A DNA stretch of 64,000 bases. It comes from Schistosoma haematobium. Taxonomy: Eukaryota > Platyhelminthes > Trematoda > Strigeidida > Schistosomatidae. The DNA lies in assembly GCF_000699445.3 (NCBI RefSeq), contig NC_067201.1, positions 11,835,501 through 11,899,500 of the forward strand, given 5' to 3'. The notes under the pieces are model-generated. The model ran no database searches. It was not told where the DNA came from and worked only from the letters and a program-made list of their open reading frames with translations. Positions 1-14,090 of the stretch are shown in pieces (positions within the stretch are counted from its first letter, which is position 1; the number at the start of each line of letters is the position of its first letter). The translations under genes and the position numbers were made by a program.

Positions 1-203
1 AGAAATCATATAACCTGGTTTTGTATGTACCAAATCTGATAAATGCACTTTGATCTTATAAATGATTTCGAACATGAAGTCCTATGCTGTATGGTCATGG
101 TCAATGGTATGTTATAGAATAGATGATTTTATAATTTTATCTTGTCCTTTCTCGAATCAACCTGACAGGTACTCTCCTATGTATCGAACGATGTACCTCG
201 ATG

Positions 204-206
<3 letters not shown>

Positions 207-236
<30 letters not shown>
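207..236. repeat. (TA)n microsatellite
   Basis: Thirty bases of TA repeat near the left edge of the window. Confidence 0.95.
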
Positions 237-239
<3 letters not shown>

Positions 240-1384
240 TGTGCTACTTATACTGACATAAGTAGTATATGATGTTAGTCGTGAACAGAAGGTCTGGAAG
301 CAGAGAGACAAGAGGATCGAACAGTAAAGAATGGAAACAAAATGAAATTTGTATGAAAATGCAAGAACAATGAAGTCTGAGTCATTTTGAGACAATTGGT
401 GGACATTTTACAAATTAAGCATTTACTTTATGATTGTAAGATTTTACTAACAAGTCCTGTAATTTTGTGCTAATTACATTCGATTGTCCCTACTCGTGTT
501 CTATTTACTACTATATATATAATGATCTTTGTTGCATTTCATAACTTTTCTACAAACCGACAGGTTGTTAACTTATTAATCAAGATTTCTAACACCAACT
601 AAAACATTCGGTACACTACAAAGCGTAAAAACCGTGTTCCTTCTTCTATATACGTCATACTATGAGCGTACTGCTTACTTTTACAATCAACTGGGTTTTT
701 TTTGATTAATCAATTAGCTGGTAACTATTTTTTTTAAAATTTAGAAACATTTTAAATATTCAACCGAATTACACTAAATGAACGTCATTTTTATTCTCAA
801 TCTAAAATTGAACGTGATTTAATGAAGAGATTTTGATTTAGCCAAGAAAAAAGTACTTAAAACTAAATAATTTCATACATTATAGTACAAAATTTCTGAG
901 TCCAGAATTTCTTTTTATTATAAATTAACCGCCTTGTATTTCTGGATTGCAGATCGACTTTAATTAGCCAACCATTAAAATAAAAAAAGTACTGAACAAC
1001 TATAGAATTCTAGTTTGGAACTCTTTAATAGTGTACATCCATAACTGTACCAGAGATTGAATTTAGGGACATGAACTATCAAGGTGAAAGCCTAACCTTC
1101 AGATCATTGAGCCGGTATACAATGGTTTAAATTGTTAACCTTAATCAATTTGCTTCTTGGCTTTCAATGGTTTTCTAACTATAATCAGTCGATAATGTAA
1201 ATTATGAAATTCAGTTAATAGAAATAAATTAGTTGGTGGGGGAAGAGTTTAGGGAGAAGATGGAAGGGTGTTAGGTATGTCTGGTGTCGCTAATTCTCAT
1301 TATCTAGTCAGTTCTAGTGGACCCTCTACTCAATGAGGGAAATATGCTTTGAATAGAATCAGACTAACTGTTACTTGGGTATAT

Positions 1385-1837
1385 GAGGACCCAACATTAT
1401 TCCGCGGGGGAGGACGGACGCAGAAAATTTTAAAATCCGGATATCAACTCCGGATCTTTCAAAAAAAAGGGAGGTGTTAGGTATGCAAAGGAATATGCCA
1501 ATAATTATCGTGTTAAGTCGAATGGTGTCCTTGAACGTTAAATGGACATTTCCCATTGGTCGATGTTTGTTTCACTTGTTAAATATTGTGTAAATGTTGT
1601 TTTCTATTTTATGGTACGTTGTGGTCTGCTTGATTGGTATATAAACAAAGTATGTTTGAAATATAATGATTCATAACTCAGAGGCTGTGACTTGTGTTCT
1701 GGACTCAACTGGCTGGGCTAGACAGGGAAGCGGGACCAATCGGGACTCTAGGTCGTCCGTACGTGTTTACGTGTCACTGTCACCGAATCGATCAATAAAA
1801 CGCTGCTTATCGAAATCTGCAATCACCCGTTACAACA
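1385..1837 (+). mobile_element. LTR retrotransposon 3' end: polypurine tract plus LTR
   Basis: A purine run at about 1461-1474 (A8 then GGGAGG) directly precedes TGTTAGG at 1475, and the block ends with ACAACA at 1837, so it has the TG...CA ends of an LTR of 363 bp. Within it are a TATA-like TATATAAAC (1639-1647) and AATAAA (1794-1799) in the right order. The preceding 90 bp looks like the 3' end of the internal region. No matching 5' LTR is in the window; a short piece starting GTGTTAGGTATG near 1269 may be a further fragment. Confidence 0.6.
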
Positions 1838-2230
1838 AAGGGGAAGCATATGGCTGTAATAGAAGAAGACTATGAAGAAAATCAAACTATGAGACATTAA
1901 AACCATGGTAGAAGAAAAGGTTGTACCAATCTCTTTCGGACACAATTCTGCTTTTCCCAGATGTATGGCTATTGCTTCGGCAATGTTAAGAAGAAGCAAT
2001 ATAATTACATTTGGAAGACTTCTACTTACCTTGTAGATGACTTTGAACGCATAGTTTGTCTTAATTGAGTGATCTGTGTTTACAAGGTGTTCGATTATTG
2101 AACTTCTTATTGAGTCGTTTTTCCCATTTAGCCACGCCGGGTAATGTTCTTGAATTCTTTTGGATAAAGCACGCGTAGAACGGCTTAAATACCTGGCTCC
2201 ACATGAGCAAGTAAATTGGTAAGTGCACAT
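1823..2230 (-). pseudogene. Penelope-like retroelement GIY-YIG endonuclease fragment
   Basis: The minus-strand frame begins MCTYQFTCSCGARYLSRSTR and continues with LSKRIQEH, HLVNTDHSI, AFKVIYKVSRS and the end motif IAEAIAIHL. The spacing of the cysteines, the Y-(L)-x-R-(S) core and the EH motif match the C-terminal GIY-YIG endonuclease of schistosome Penelope-like elements; the usual glycine of the second half is replaced. No reverse-transcriptase part is seen upstream, so this is a 5'-truncated dead copy. Confidence 0.72.
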
Positions 2231-3216
2231 TGAGTTGGTCAGATGAGATAATTTATACTTAAAATAATTAATGAATAATGATCGACTAGATAATTTAATT
2301 GACGTTTATTAATGCCCTGACAAGTATATGTGTGACCAGATTGGTCAAAATTGTTAATTGTTCCAAGGTTTGGTATTCATGTTTTTAGTTTTTGATGATG
2401 GGTATAAATTGATGCAAATTTTGCTAATTTTAGTGGTGATTATGAGCATGATATACCTGTAGCCTTTTACGGACATTTAAATTCCACCTCGGCCTTTCTT
2501 TTTTTCTGTATCCCTCTCGCGATCTACGTTACTTAAAAAAACTTCACTAATGGTCTGTTTAGATGAGTTTCAACTCATTTCGTAAGAAATTATATACTTT
2601 TGATGATTATCACGTAAAATTTTATTTCTTATAGCTTGCTTTATGTATGATGGTGAAGTAATCCAAAGTACTACTTTGTTTGACGTCCTAATACAATGTT
2701 AATTATTAGTTAACTCAACAACTGGGCTAAGATTTGTAATTATTGGTAAACTATCACACACAAAAACCACACGACTTCTTAGATAAATCATAATCCAGTG
2801 ATTTTACAATAAATAATTAGATTCCTTAAGTCATCGATATTGTATCTGGATGTTAATAAATTATTTTAAAAGAATACAGTTATTTCAAGCTCAGTAAAAA
2901 ATCGGTGTTCTGGTCTGATTTGTGTTTATATACATTGGTGTTGACAAGTAGAGAAAACAAAATTGTTCATTTTATGACCGTGATTAATCTTACTAACGTG
3001 CACTAATCAAAACTCCAATTGCTCTATAATAGCAATCTTTATTAGAGAGCTGACTATCTTCCTTTCTACTGTTCCTAAATGACAGTACATCAGACAAAAA
3101 TCTTGTTATTAGGTTTTGTCTAAGTTATGTACATATTGAGATTTATTGTTTATGAGGTGATAGTGGTCCTAGATTTTATACAAATACTTGGATGGCTAGT
3201 TTGGCTACGTACTTAC

Positions 3217-3390
3217 TTACTTACGCCTGTCAACCCTCGTGGAGGAGCATAGGCCACTCATCAGCATTCTCCATTGAACTATGTTCTGATCAATCCTTTC
3301 CAGTTGTTTCCAATTGCTATTCATCCTTTTCACGTTTGCTTCTGATTTCCGACATAGTGTGTTCCTTGATCTTCCTCTTTTGCAGTTACG
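3217..3390 (-). pseudogene. RTE retrotransposon C-terminal fragment (family A)
   Basis: The minus-strand frame includes KRGRSRNTLCRKSEANVKRM, NSNWKQLERI and WRMLMSGLCSSTRVDRRK, the same C-terminal end found in the plus-strand copy at 24530-25270. Only the last ~55 codons remain. Confidence 0.7.
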
Positions 3391-4033
3391 TAAGTATGAG
3401 AATATTTTTGTGGTCAATAAAGAATCAGCATGATACAACAACTGTTAGCGGACCCAAAGTTAATGGATGTGGTTGGAATTAACGACAACTTCCAACTCGA
3501 CGATCTTAAAGTAATGCGTTCGTTATGAAAAATAGTATTACTGCTTTCCATCAAACGTAATGTATGGACCACTAAAGGGTGCTGAATTAGGACGAGATAT
3601 CTAGCCAGTGTTTAGTTGGCCTCAAAAAATGATTTTCCAGATAATAATAATCCATAATAAAAACGGTCTACCTATTTCATTTACGACCGATCGATCACTG
3701 AGTGGTGATCAATGTCATGTTTTTCTAGTCCTTCAGTCCTGATTATTCTGTAGTAGGACAACAAGTCTAGGCGACTCAACGTTGCAGGCACTTAGTTGAA
3801 ATGTTAGGTTATCAGAAATAGTCTAAAGGAAACTCTACATATGGGTTTAGTGTTATCGTACTCGTTAGCAGGATTTAAAATTTGCTGTCGATTACCTCTG
3901 ATCACCTTACAAACGATTTAATTAGACTTCACAAACCAGTGAAATAAGCTTCATAAATTATCCATTATGTTTTCGTGTACCACTGATCTCGTACCAGGAG
4001 ACTTACTTGTCGACTAAGAATCTGTAGGTGACA

Positions 4034-4745
4034 TAACTTTGTTTTATGAAGGCGCTAACAAAATTCAGTCTTCCGACGGCCTTGAGCAACCATTCGAGTA
4101 TGTTTGGGATGAGTTTCCCTCTAAGCGGGAAATATTCCTTCAGGAATGGCCTGCCTTCGAAGCATTGCTTGTGTATATTGAGACTATCAGGTTAGCAATG
4201 CTGAAGTTAGATACAGTGTGCAACGTAAAGATGACAAATCGCTCAATCAGTTAGTTAATCTTCACCGATATGGGATATGTATTGTGTATGATCAACCACC
4301 AACCACCCTGATGAGCAATGTTTGTTATTGCAGAAGTATGTTGGAAGGAAACTAGGAGAGGCTGAACCAAGATTTGATATCAGACAGCGAAATTGCTTGT
4401 TGCTGGACTGAACCATGTGGAAAACCCCAGACTACCTGAGTGGGGATTGAGCGATTATCGTAACCGATTGATATAGAAGTTGAGCGTTATCGTTCAAAAT
4501 CGACTACAGATTCATTCATTTCATTGTCTTTTAAAATACTATTTCTTTTCATTCCGTAAATTTATCACTTATGTTCGAATAATATTATCTATACTTAACC
4601 TTTTCCACAATCACTGACACTGTTATTACTCCTACTACTCTATCACTTGTCTTAATCATTTCACCTCACTGTGCTGATTTCATTTGACAACTTGGACCAG
4701 TGCGCATATGTGCCAATTTTTATGTCGCATATGACTAAAATACAA
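4034..4745 (+). mobile_element. RTE retrotransposon remnant (family B)
   Basis: The frame at 4039-4254 keeps pieces such as KREIFLQEWPAFEALLVYIE that align with the segment after the reverse-transcriptase YADD region in the copy at 35219-36089. Then come scattered stops and finally a tail near 4660-4740 resembling the tail at 36860-36950. Multiple deletions; no function. Confidence 0.6.
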
Positions 4746-4805
4746 TTCATAATCTAGAATACTGTTAACTAAAACACTACCCAAAAGTTAAAGGTTCAAA
4801 CAATC

Positions 4806-5070
4806 TACGCCCATATGATTCTGAGATGGTGGAGATTTCTAGCTCAGGTGAATGATTTTGGTGGAGTTTTGTTCTCTGAGCTGGATGGTTTGGTCGTGAA
4901 GCTTTCATCGTTCTCCTGAACGACATTATGAGCGTAAAATTCGAGTAGAAGTGAAGTGTTCGAATTTCTCCACATATAACTTACAGCTTGTCCTGTAGAC
5001 CTCGATATTAATTGGTTCTTGTTGACAAGTTTAAGGTCAACAAGAATCAATCCAACTCAGAGAACAAAAC
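4806..5070 (-). repeat. Unidentified dispersed repeat, copy 1
   Basis: On the minus strand this matches 17860-18110: both translate to segments like [30 protein letters not shown] and SSENKT. Conservation of reading frame between two copies suggests descent from a coding element, but I do not recognise the family. A fragment of it also lies at 18555-18605. Confidence 0.55.
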
Positions 5071-5210
5071 TCCATCAAAAATTAAAACAATCAGATTTTC
5101 ATTATCTGATAAATTTAGCTTTTTTTCAATATTTTTACTTTCCAATATTCCAATTAAGAAAATGTATGATTAAATATAATTTTTTCAACTATATTTAAAA
5201 AAATATATTT

Positions 5211-5690
5211 TTGATTGAGATCTTGAACCGATTAATGTTACACCACCATTGAAAACCTGGAAGCACTGGATAGCCGCCTCGTTCTATTGTGGGCCTCTTC
5301 AGCAGTGCGCGGGGTTCAAACCCAGGGCCTTCGATCTCGCGCGCGACCGCTTAACCTACTAGACCACTGAGCCGGCATCCAATGGTGTTAATGTCTAACA
5401 TCAACCAATCCACGAAATTGCGCGACCAACTTCCATTGTACTGAGGTAGATACCTGTCTCTACCCGACACGGATTAGCTCCACTGGTCACGGCTTCTCAC
5501 TAGAACCCCGAGAATTCCCTCACGTAGCTAGTCACTAGTGAGCACATGGTGATTATCAGTATCGGGTTGTGGAGATTATTAAGTTTTTGATTCGGATCAT
5601 GCTTCCAGGTTTTCAATGGTGGTCCAACATCAATCGGTCCAAGATCTCAATCAATAACTTAACAATCTCCACAACCCTACAGTGAAAAAA
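5211..5690 (-). mobile_element. Full-length tRNA-derived SINE with decayed hammerhead
   Basis: Read on the minus strand: an inverted 3' tail at the start, the junction TTAATAATCTCCACAACC, the head GCTCACTAGTGACTAGC, then a tRNA-like part (GGCTCAGTGGTCTAG as A box, GGGTTTGAACCCC as B box) and a hammerhead region. The core reads CTGAAGA, but the GAAA strand is changed to GAGG, so it should not cleave. Same architecture as the copy at 37466-37973. Confidence 0.75.
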
Positions 5691-6974
5691 TATTTTTTTT
5701 TTCGTACTAATTAAGCTATAAAACGTTTTACCGATTATTCTGTAGGTGTAATCTTAACACATTAAAAAATTTGTGACAAAAACTCTTAACCTAATTATTA
5801 TGTAATAGATTAATCTCTAGTATTTTGTCAACAGTTTAACCTTATTATTTAATAATTCACAGTATAAAAAATATATCAGCCGATTAGAAGTGATTTCTAA
5901 ATTGAACAATATAAAGTCGATTTTTAGAGAAATTACTAATGTGAATTATAAGTTGAAAAATTTGCAAATTAAGTAGAGCATACTATGACTACTGATGATC
6001 GGATAAAGTTAATTACCTGACAGTTGTTGACGTTTGTTTTTTTTGCCAAACTATCAGTGAATGAATTAATATATAATAGCTTGTCTCTGAAGTGTATCTT
6101 AAAAGGTTGGATTAACTGAGACAGACATTTATATTTAATAAAGTCTTGCTAACAGAATAAGACTTGTACTAGGCTAATAATTTGCATAATGAATTTACTT
6201 ATGTTGTTTGAGTAATAGTATTAATACACTATAGTTAACTGAAATGATGTGAATGGTTAAGCTATTTAGTCTTACGTCGAAGCTACACTATCTAGTGACT
6301 TACTATTTTGACAGATCCTAACCTAGTGACCACATTATTATCCTTCCTTGGAACATTTAGAGAATAGGTGAAAGCTTACCAGAAAACAACAACCATGTTG
6401 ATCATTATAGAAATTGTCATTGTTTTGAATAAATTTAGCTTTTTAGAAAACATCCGATGAGGTTGTCTCACATGTTGAGTTATAAACAAACTTGTCTGTT
6501 CATGAATCTTTTCTTTGTATCTCATATATTTCGGTCAACGCTACATTGGAAATGCTCCTAGATAATGTATGTAGCGTAGGATTAGCTATTTCCTGGAGTC
6601 GATGAATAAAGTTATATATGTAATTATGTCATATGTATCTTGGTATTACTTGAAGGAAATCTTTTAACAGGCAGACTATCTGAATACAAATGTCAACATT
6701 GACTCATACACTTGTTCTATCATAAAAAGCTATAAATAGGTATTTTAGTAATCTTGTTTTTTTTATGAGTAATGATTCATTTAATCAAATCAATAGAACC
6801 AACCAGTGAGTTAATTAATTAAATTATCATCTTGTCAGCATGATAATATATGACAGAACTTAATAACTAACTTAGTTAATTAAGGTTATCCGAGATTAAT
6901 TAAGATTTGATAATCATTTAGAAACGATGACAATAGTCGCGTTCGAAACAGTCTCATATATTCTCGTCTAGATT
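5691..6974. other. Intergenic AT-rich region
   Basis: I see no gene and no repeat shared with other parts of the window. Confidence 0.5.
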
Positions 6975-7437
6975 ATTATTAGTACAAAGGGGCACTGAAT
7001 ACATATACAACTATACAAGTCACTTGATTTATGTGTAAGCTGTGATACTGCTCGGGTGCCCAAATCGAAGCAGGTGATTTTCTTAGGGGATCACACCCGG
7101 AGCCTTCGACCCAAAGGTCTGATCCAGAAGGCAGTGGAGCAGCGTCAGGAGATGCAGTCTCATGGTAGCCAGTGTCCAATAATTGGTTCATACACCATTT
7201 GTTTCCTTAGGATCCAGGGGTTCATATGCACAACTGGTTTGAAATCAGTGTTTTCCAAATGCCTTAAGTGGATCCTCTGTATCTACCAACCCGGTTGTAG
7301 CGCCAGACATTCCCTTTTCTCAACAACACTCTCACCGAGAGAAGGCAGTAAGCAGGACTTCCCTGATAATTGTCGTATATGCATGTCCATGTGTAAGCAT
7401 TTGGAGAGGGAGAGCGGACTCTCCTAACCCTCTAGTA
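6975..7437 (-). mobile_element. 472-bp nonautonomous element, copy 1
   Basis: The reverse complement matches 41334-41805 over its length, from the GGAGAGTCCGCTCTCCCTCTC start to the 3' end with TGTATTCAGTGCCCC. It has no coding capacity for transposition. Short internal frames on both strands are not conserved. Confidence 0.7.
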
Positions 7438-9589
7438 ATTTAATTCAGTTTTCATTCCGCATTGAATGGAATTATAAAAGTTAAGGTTGGCAGACTGATG
7501 TGATTTGGCAGCATGTAACAGTAGAAAATATGATTAACAAACTGAAACACCCGTTAGATGATGCGCAGGTTATGATGTTTTTAAATAGTATAATTAATTA
7601 ATGTTGTTTTGGATAAAAGCACCGATAACAGTAATCATGTACCATTGTTAGGTAAAGTAGGAAATGTTTGTTAGGAATGTGAAGTGGAATTTGAGATTGA
7701 AAGACATACAATCCAGTTATTCGTTTTCTTGAAAATACTTACCAATGAAATATTTTTCCTGTTATTGGTATCATTGAAATTCTCAGCGTTAAGTCATTTT
7801 GTTTCGTTTATCATGGATGTTACACTTATCATCCTTTAAAAAGATTAGGACCTTTAAAATTTGTTAACGCGTTGTTTGGTTAGTTTTAGGTCAGCTGTTA
7901 CCAAAGTTTTACTAACTTTTATACAAAACGGCAAATTTTGTGGTGAGCACACTATTCTGAAGTTCAGAATTGAGTACAGATGACCGAATAAACAAACTGA
8001 ATAACAAGCTACCTAACATTAATTAGAAAGTTATTCAATGCGAAACTTAGAACCTTGGTAAACACTATCCAGATGTGAATTATGAAAAATACATTGGTAG
8101 TTTTCAAAAAATGATCACTAAACTAAACGTTTGATGATTCAACCAGGCTGGTAGAAATGAAATTTATTCCGTTGTGACGATTCTTAACCAGTTTATTTCA
8201 AATAATCCTGTGATTTTGTGGCTCAATGTTTCGAGGCATAATAAGAGTTACCTCAATATCTATTCTAGTAGCTTAATTAGTTCAATATTGCGTTCGATAA
8301 TAAATTTGGGTGATATAAGGGCTGATGGACGACCTTGAAAAAACTGATCATTTATCATTAAAATACACTTATGGATTAATGTAACGAATCAGGATTGAGA
8401 GTTATGGTTCTCATCACGAACTAACATTAACCATAAAACTAGACTGCTGTTTAGGGATACAAATTAAACGCCAGATCTATGGAGACGCTATCCATAAATT
8501 ATTTTCCTCCAGGTTGTCTATCTCTTGATGTTAAGTTAATTTAACATATGGCTATCAACCTCCAATACATCTTCGTATGATTATCATTGAAAGGGTTTAC
8601 ATTACCCTATTGTTGGCATTTAGGACTGAATTTCGGTCTTTGTTGACATATGCATATCCTGAGGAGATTAACTCAGCATAGCAATACTCCCGCACATTTT
8701 ATAGGATAGATTATCACGAAATCCATCCTATTTGAGACTTATAAGTAAGAAATATTTGAATCCGTGATCTTCACGACAGAATAATTAAAACTTACTAATT
8801 GCACATACATCATACCCGATGAACAAGTTAGCGACCATGTAGACCCACACGTTTAGTGGGTGACAATTTAGATTTAAAATGAAGGGTGCCGGTTTTGAGT
8901 CCGAATGTGAATATCGACGGACTAGGGGGATTACACACTGCTATCTTTTAAAATCCTAAAACACTTGCTATCCCTAACAATAACTAGATTATAATGCAGA
9001 AAAAAAAGCTATTGAAGTCCAACTTTTAGCTCACCCAAGGCCGCGCTAGAAATCGAGTCTAGGACATTCAGATCTACCCGCTATGATAGTACTTATTCTA
9101 TTTACCTAGATCATTAACCAGATACTGAATCAAGGAGTTGGTTCCAAGCCAACTATGAAGTTACCCAGACGAAAGCAGATTGACTAAAGTCTCGAAACAA
9201 TTAGCTTGATAGTTGAAAGTTTTAACCACCACTCGCACCCGTTTAATAGCTACTTTTCTACATTTATCCAAACCAATCAGAGCAACAAAAAGTCAGAACA
9301 TATTTATTTTTCGTATGTAATTGTATTGTTTATAATCTGTTTTGATTTTTGTAAATGTCTAATGACAGAATGTAATAATGAAAAAAATCCTATTAAAGAA
9401 AATAAGTAGCATTTTAGTAATATAGTATCATCTAGAATAATCTTTTAGTTTTCTTAAATTCTGATCAGAGAAATATAAATGATGCTATATAATAGAAACA
9501 ATATTGATACAAGTACTACACATATATACTTGTATGTAAGCAAGAAATACGAACAATGGTGTATACTCTAGGTTTATGTGCATGTATCT
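7438..9589. other. Intergenic region downstream of unk
   Basis: No coding sequence recognised. A short piece near 8820-8930 and another near 9040-9090 have weak tRNA-like (B-box) resemblance and may be very old SINE fragments. Confidence 0.4.
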
Positions 9590-12500
9590 CTCTTCTGCAT
9601 GTATTTATTATTAAACACACACAGAAGTATTGTAATATAACAATCACATAGTGAGTGATTAAAAATGTATGAAAATGAAAATTATGTAGCAACAAAAATA
9701 AAACTTTGGTGAAAGTGAGACATTGGACAATTTAACATTGAACTATAGTGACGGTGGTAGCTGTTACTCAACATCTTTTTCAATACAACAGACAATTGAT
9801 TGTGAAATAGAGGAAAGAAAAAGTGGTAGAAAAGAAGAACATACATACTTGACTATCAAGAAAAAGACCGCAGATGATTAAAAAGCTTAGAAAATGTTAA
9901 ATCTATATGTATGTAATTGCGTTGATGTACAAATTGAATAAGACAGTAATAACGAAGAAAGAGAGGAGCACGATCAATACCAGGGTAGGCAATGTGAAAA
10001 AATTATTGTGTGGATCGAACACAAAATTGCATACATACTCAAAACCGGACAATGTTAACCACCTCTGGATAAAAAAGACAATCCAACGAGAAACACTAGT
10101 GGAATAACAGGGTACTAATAATATTGGGACTTGAATAAATAAGCATTTAAAAGATGTAGATTATCAACTATGGAAAGTAGAGTAGAATAAACGAAAAGCC
10201 CAGTAAACAATTGACGCATAGAAAAAATCACAATAGATAAAAGAAAACGAAATTGTTAAGATCAAGTATTTTGTAAATGAGACAAAAACAAACAAATGAC
10301 AGACTGACGTGAAAAGTTGAAAAAAACACAGAAAACCTATTCCTCACTGAAAAAATAAACAAATCTCAAATGTTAAATAAATTAATGAATAGGTAGATCA
10401 AGTCGAATCCCACAAATACAATACGTAAGCGCAGAAAGAAGCGAGTAAAGACAAATAAATAAATGAAACCAACATTGTTAAATGAGAAACAGAAAGAAGA
10501 CCAATAAGCTGTTGTTTTGTGCTAAGTTGTTATGTATTTCTGTTTGTTTTTCTTTTCGAGATACAATGCACTACCCTACCTTATTGTTAATTATTGCAAC
10601 TGAGAGAAAAGTAGACATAAAAATTTCTTTAAAAATCGTATACATGGCATAAGAAACTCTAACAGTATTAGTAACAGTAATAGTGAAAATAAAATGTAAA
10701 AATAGTATAAGCACAAGATTCAATCATTGTTGATCAACTGAACCACCCATCTACTCGCGCACACACACACACACACACAAATAAAAGTACATTGATGAAC
10801 GGCTCTGGATAATAACACGAACCAGAACAGTCATAACAACAGTAATGATGACTAAAAGAAAATAACTTATTAGACAAGAAGGGTGAAATGACTTGGGCAT
10901 ATTTTTTAAATGTTATACTTTGTTAATTAGTATAACTCAAGATAGATCCCAGTTACATGTTCCGTTGTTGTCATTACGTTATTTATTCACTGTTGTCCAT
11001 TAGAGAAAGAATTTAACCATCAAAGTTAAAAATGAAACAAATCTTCAACAATACTTTCTCTCTTTTTACTTAAAGAAAGATACATATTGGTAGGAAACAA
11101 TAATTATTATTCAAAGAGGGTAAAAATCTTCGAGATGTGAATATAAATTAATTTGTTAGTACAATATAATAAATATGATACATCTATTTTGGTGTAGAAG
11201 TTTGAATCAAAATTAAAACTGCTGGTCGGTGAAATAGTGAACCATAGGAAGGAAACGAAAAAAATGAACCTGAGTGGTAAAAGACAGAAAGTGAACACAT
11301 ATAACATGACACTCATTAAATTATAATACACTAACAATCTTGAGAAAATACATGAACAAGTAAGTGATATTAAGCATAAATAATAATTTCAAGAAAGAAC
11401 AATAAACAACAGCATACTATACATACATACACACACACATACAAGCGGGCGTGGAAACAGAGTACATAAACAATTATAATTGAATAATGAAAAAAATAGT
11501 AAAACGATGGTTACAAAAAAAGCTTGATGATGAAAAGGACAATAATAACAATAACGGACAAACAAACAAACAGAAGTCATTAAATGAAAGACTATTGTGA
11601 ACTCATCATTATTATCTTGAATAAGTGTGAAGATACATAGCTTTATTATTCCCGAAATGTGATTACATAAATGGCATTAAATAGTAAAAATGATAATGAA
11701 TAACTGTGAATAGATTGATGTGCATACAGGTGTAAAATGAGTAGATCATCATCGTCAGTAAAAAATGGGAAACTATGCCAGGAAATATGATAAACATTAA
11801 AAACAATCTTTTCCTTTCATTTAGAAATAAACAGAATACATGGAACCGAAGAAAATACTCCTATTTAATATGATGTCCATAGTAGAATAAGTGCAAAAAA
11901 TCGATGGTAAAAACAAGCTAGAACAATGAAAAATCATTCGTTACCATTCAAACATATCAGCTCATTAATGATAGAAGAAACAATTAGCAAAAAACGAAGA
12001 AAAGCAGATAGAAAGATAACTTTTCCAAAGAAAAGGGGAGCAAAAAAATAAAGGCAAAAGATGTATAAGTCTCTTCCTGTCTATCATCATATTAAAAAAA
12101 CATACACATCTCTTTAAAAACATTTTTTCAACTAAATGAATTTGCTAATAGGAAAAATAACTAGAATTTCTATTTGAATCACTAAACAACCAAAAACAGG
12201 ACAAATTAATCAGAAATTAGATACATTACACTTAAGTGAATGTATGTTTATGTAAAATATAAGACTATAATTAACACATTATTACTAACGATAATAATAA
12301 TAATTGTGTCCATATCACACAATCATTCGTAATATAATTGATATAGTTATGTAGAAAAACAAACAAAAAGACGAAAAAAAGATAAGTATCTCTATAAATA
12401 GTGTAGGCAAAATGGGCAATGCAACAAAATGGTGGGAGACCACACACATACAATAGTAATAATAATACAAGACCGATACATAAGTGAGCGACAAATAAAC

Positions 12501-14090
12501 AATAACCTAAAAGAAGAAAATCATGTAATTTGACTGTGTAAGTTGATTTGCTTCCATGTTTTTGTTCACTGTCTCAGCGTGTGTCTGTTTATAAAAAGCA
12601 AACTCAAAAAAGATTTAATTGAATAAAACAAATAGAACACAATGAATAATAGTAATATCTCTAGTAAGCTTTGGCGCTAAATTGCTATCATTAATGATAA
12701 CATACTTATCAAAATGTATTTTCTCATATTCTGATTCAAATAATAATAATAACAATAATAATAATAATCATATAAACACATAACTGAAAAGATATATGCA
12801 CGCAAGATATCTAAAAGATGACTTGTAAGTTAGTATGCAGTATTAAAGTTTATTGGTTAGTAGGCTATTGGCAGCGGTGACAGCGTCGGGAGTAATTACA
12901 GCGGTTACTTTTCAATATTATTATTGTAATCATCCATCCATCTTCTATGAATAATAAACACAAACACATATGATGTATGTTTTCATAGTAGTTGAGGCAT
13001 GAATTGTTTCGAAAAAAAGCTTGTTAGTTATAAACAAGTATAGAATTATCCCAAATAAACATGTAATAAAGTGACTAATTATGTAAACCCAAAATCACTA
13101 ATCACAATTCATTATCATACACATACACACGTTGTATGTGTGCACATAGAAATTTATGAATATGAAAACTGATACTATGAAAATACTCAACAAACAATAC
13201 TAGTAGATATTTTACAAACAGACGAATAAAAAGAAAAAAAGAAATTATCATTTATGTGTGTCTATGTGTATGCGCGTGTATTGTATGGTTATTGTATTGA
13301 ATTTGCACAATGGATAAATAAATTACAACTACAACTAATAAATGATGTATGTTCAGGGTGGTGATAATATTTACTTGCTTGTTTGTTTATAAACATAGTA
13401 GAAAAGAAAAAGAAAGAGAGAGAATTACCATTCCTCCCACCCTTATTCTTAATTATCTCTGTTATCTTATCATAAATGTGACAGACTACTGAATAGCACT
13501 AATTGAAAGTAAGAAGAAAAAGTATGATTTATGACGAGAGAGAAAGGTACAAATCGCAACATACACATATATACACGCCAGCGAAAACACAACAATGGGA
13601 AAATATTGTTACAATGAATTAATTGTCGGCTCAGTTAATTAAATGAAACCATGTGTATATATGTAAAATGTTTATGAAAATAGATCATAGTAATAGTATT
13701 AATAATAATAATATACGTAAAATCAGATAGACACCTAAACAATGTCGAACGATAAGTAAGAATAACAATGCTAATAGTTAATATTGTAATCAAATATTTC
13801 ACTAAGAATAAATTAAGAAAACAAAAAGAATCTTGTCTAATAAATCTGAATCTAATTAGGGATCATCTTTTACATTTTATTGTGTATAGCTTGTTTCACC
13901 TCACATACTTTTGATCGGTTTCGTCCACTAGAATTATCCTTTGTTAATTTTATTTTTATTCTCTAATAATTATGAATTATATATGATCATTATATAATAG
14001 TAATATTGTGGAACAGGGCCTAGAGAAAAAAAACTAAGCATGATAATGATGTAGTTCTCTTTGTGTGTGTGTTTGTGATATCAACAAACA
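9590..14090 (-). other. unk: candidate long 3' UTR of unk
   Basis: This 4.5 kb has no coding gene and is strikingly A/purine-rich on the plus strand, so U/pyrimidine-rich in the sense of unk. It begins at the unk stop codon and fades near 9600. On the gene strand AATAAA occurs near 13875 and 13950 (close to the stop), near 10982 and at 9609-9604, so short and long forms are possible. Recognisable transposon copies, common elsewhere in the window, are absent here, as expected for constrained transcribed sequence. The boundary is inferred from composition only. Confidence 0.5.

Noticed and set aside
9907..12453. Several short open frames in the A-rich region
   Set aside because: Composition alone (Lys/Asn- or Phe/Tyr/Leu-rich) explains them; no splice context or family signature.
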